Assembly: GCF_016406125.1 (NCBI RefSeq)
Contig: NZ_CP066339.1
Location: forward strand, 1,674,001 to 1,738,000
From: Alicyclobacillus sp. SO9
Lineage (GTDB): Bacteria; Bacillota; Bacilli; Alicyclobacillales; Alicyclobacillaceae
Length of the DNA: 64,000 nucleotides
Direction: 5' to 3'
In this document: positions 63,766 to 64,000 of the stretch, in pieces
Position numbering within the stretch: position 1 is the first letter of the stretch
How the letters are laid out: each line of letters begins with the position of its first letter
The notes under the pieces: model-generated
What the model was told of the DNA's origin: nothing
The model's input: only the letters and a program-made list of their open reading frames with translations
Databases searched by the model: none
Translations under genes and position numbers: made by a program

Positions 63766-64000
63766 ATGCCAACGAATAAAATTGTCAACGGAGGTTTTGA
63801 AACCGGGGGACTGTCCCCTTGGATTGGATTCAATGCTTCAGTGACAAGTTCAGCAAGTCATTCAGGTTTCTTTTCAGCACTATTGGCGGGAGGAGCTTCA
63901 AGTGCCTATATTTATCAGTTTGTTCCGATAAGTCCTGGTGAGACGTTTGAGTTCATCGTTTCATTGGCAAAACAAGGTGCTTCACCAAGCCCGCTAGTGT
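63766..64000 (+). CDS. NTTRR-F1-type N-terminal domain of a collagen-like spore-surface protein, truncated
   Basis: 78 codons remain before the window edge, from an ATG 8 bases after GGAGGTGAG. The sequence IVNGGFETGGLSPWIGFNASVTSSASHSG followed by SALLAGGASSAYIYQFVPISPGETFEFIVSLAKQG matches the NTTRR-F1 domain that precedes collagen triple-helix (GXX) repeats in Firmicutes. Such proteins are commonly on the spore surface or exosporium and are heavily glycosylated. The collagen region must lie past the edge. Its neighbours are glycosyltransferases, making it the likely acceptor. Confidence 0.7.
   Translation, partial: MPTNKIVNGGFETGGLSPWIGFNASVTSSASHSGFFSALLAGGASSAYIYQFVPISPGETFEFIVSLAKQGASPSPLV

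Overview
The window comes from the chromosome of an endospore-forming Firmicute of moderate GC content. It looks most like the Alicyclobacillaceae (Alicyclobacillus and relatives), although genus level is inference. The evidence is strong AGGAGG ribosome sites with many GTG/TTG starts, Bacillus-type genes (FabI, SufCDSUB, FadR-EtfB-EtfA, Ald, PatB, YheC/D, a DUF3886 protein) and a collagen-type spore-surface protein at the right edge.

Left part (1-15.8 kb): a truncated membrane-anchored protein, an HD-domain nucleotidase, a LapA-like membrane protein, superoxide dismutase, FabI, PyrD, an ECF sigma factor with its overlapping anti-sigma-like partner, a small HTH protein and alanine dehydrogenase. 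These are followed by an iron-sulfur block: a SufT/MIP18-type protein, sufC-sufD-sufS-sufU-sufB, a Rieske ferredoxin and a cysteine-rich Rrf2 regulator.

Middle (15.8-39.8 kb): a 1.4-kb stretch with few genes contains a candidate structured RNA ending in an intrinsic terminator and two direct copies of a roughly 500-bp palindrome-rich element. Then come a peroxiredoxin, a thioredoxin-like protein, a fadR-etfB-etfA operon with a perfect FadR-type operator on the fadR start codon, PatB, a previously easy-to-miss 43-aa membrane peptide, and two small genes leading into an ACT/AAA+/HTH sigma-54 activator. The next gene, a methionine gamma-lyase, has a GG-N10-GC (-24/-12) promoter. Histidine ammonia-lyase (with a possible leader peptide and hairpin), an aspartase/fumarase-family lyase, an S9 peptidase with a long extra tail, an inositol-phosphatase-like protein, nicotinate phosphoribosyltransferase, IspH, proline dehydrogenase and a glutamate-synthase-like flavoprotein complete this housekeeping segment.

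Right part (39.8-64 kb): a surface-glycan locus, probably for the spore coat or exosporium. It encodes a GT4 glycosyltransferase, a YheC/D ATP-grasp protein, two epimerases, a two-part GT2 protein, and four enzymes expected to make UDP-2,3-diacetamido-2,3-dideoxyglucuronate. It also contains a twice-repeated glycosyltransferase + DUF4855 gene pair and a three-gene CapG/CapE/reductase set for a UDP-L-FucNAc or L-QuiNAc type sugar. An IS110-family element sits inside the locus. At the right end lie a methyltransferase, an N-formylglutamate-amidohydrolase-like gene broken by an in-frame stop, a large protein with both a GT4 and a GT2 domain, and the start of an NTTRR-F1 collagen-type protein. The glycosyltransferase/collagen intergenic region carries sigma-K-like promoter elements. 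The simplest reading is a locus that builds and attaches a sugar chain containing a diamino-uronic acid and an amino-deoxysugar to a spore-surface collagen-like protein.

A recurrent trait is the short perfect tandem duplication (8-21 bp units) at gene borders and in gene ends. All functional statements come from reading the sequence; no database search was run.
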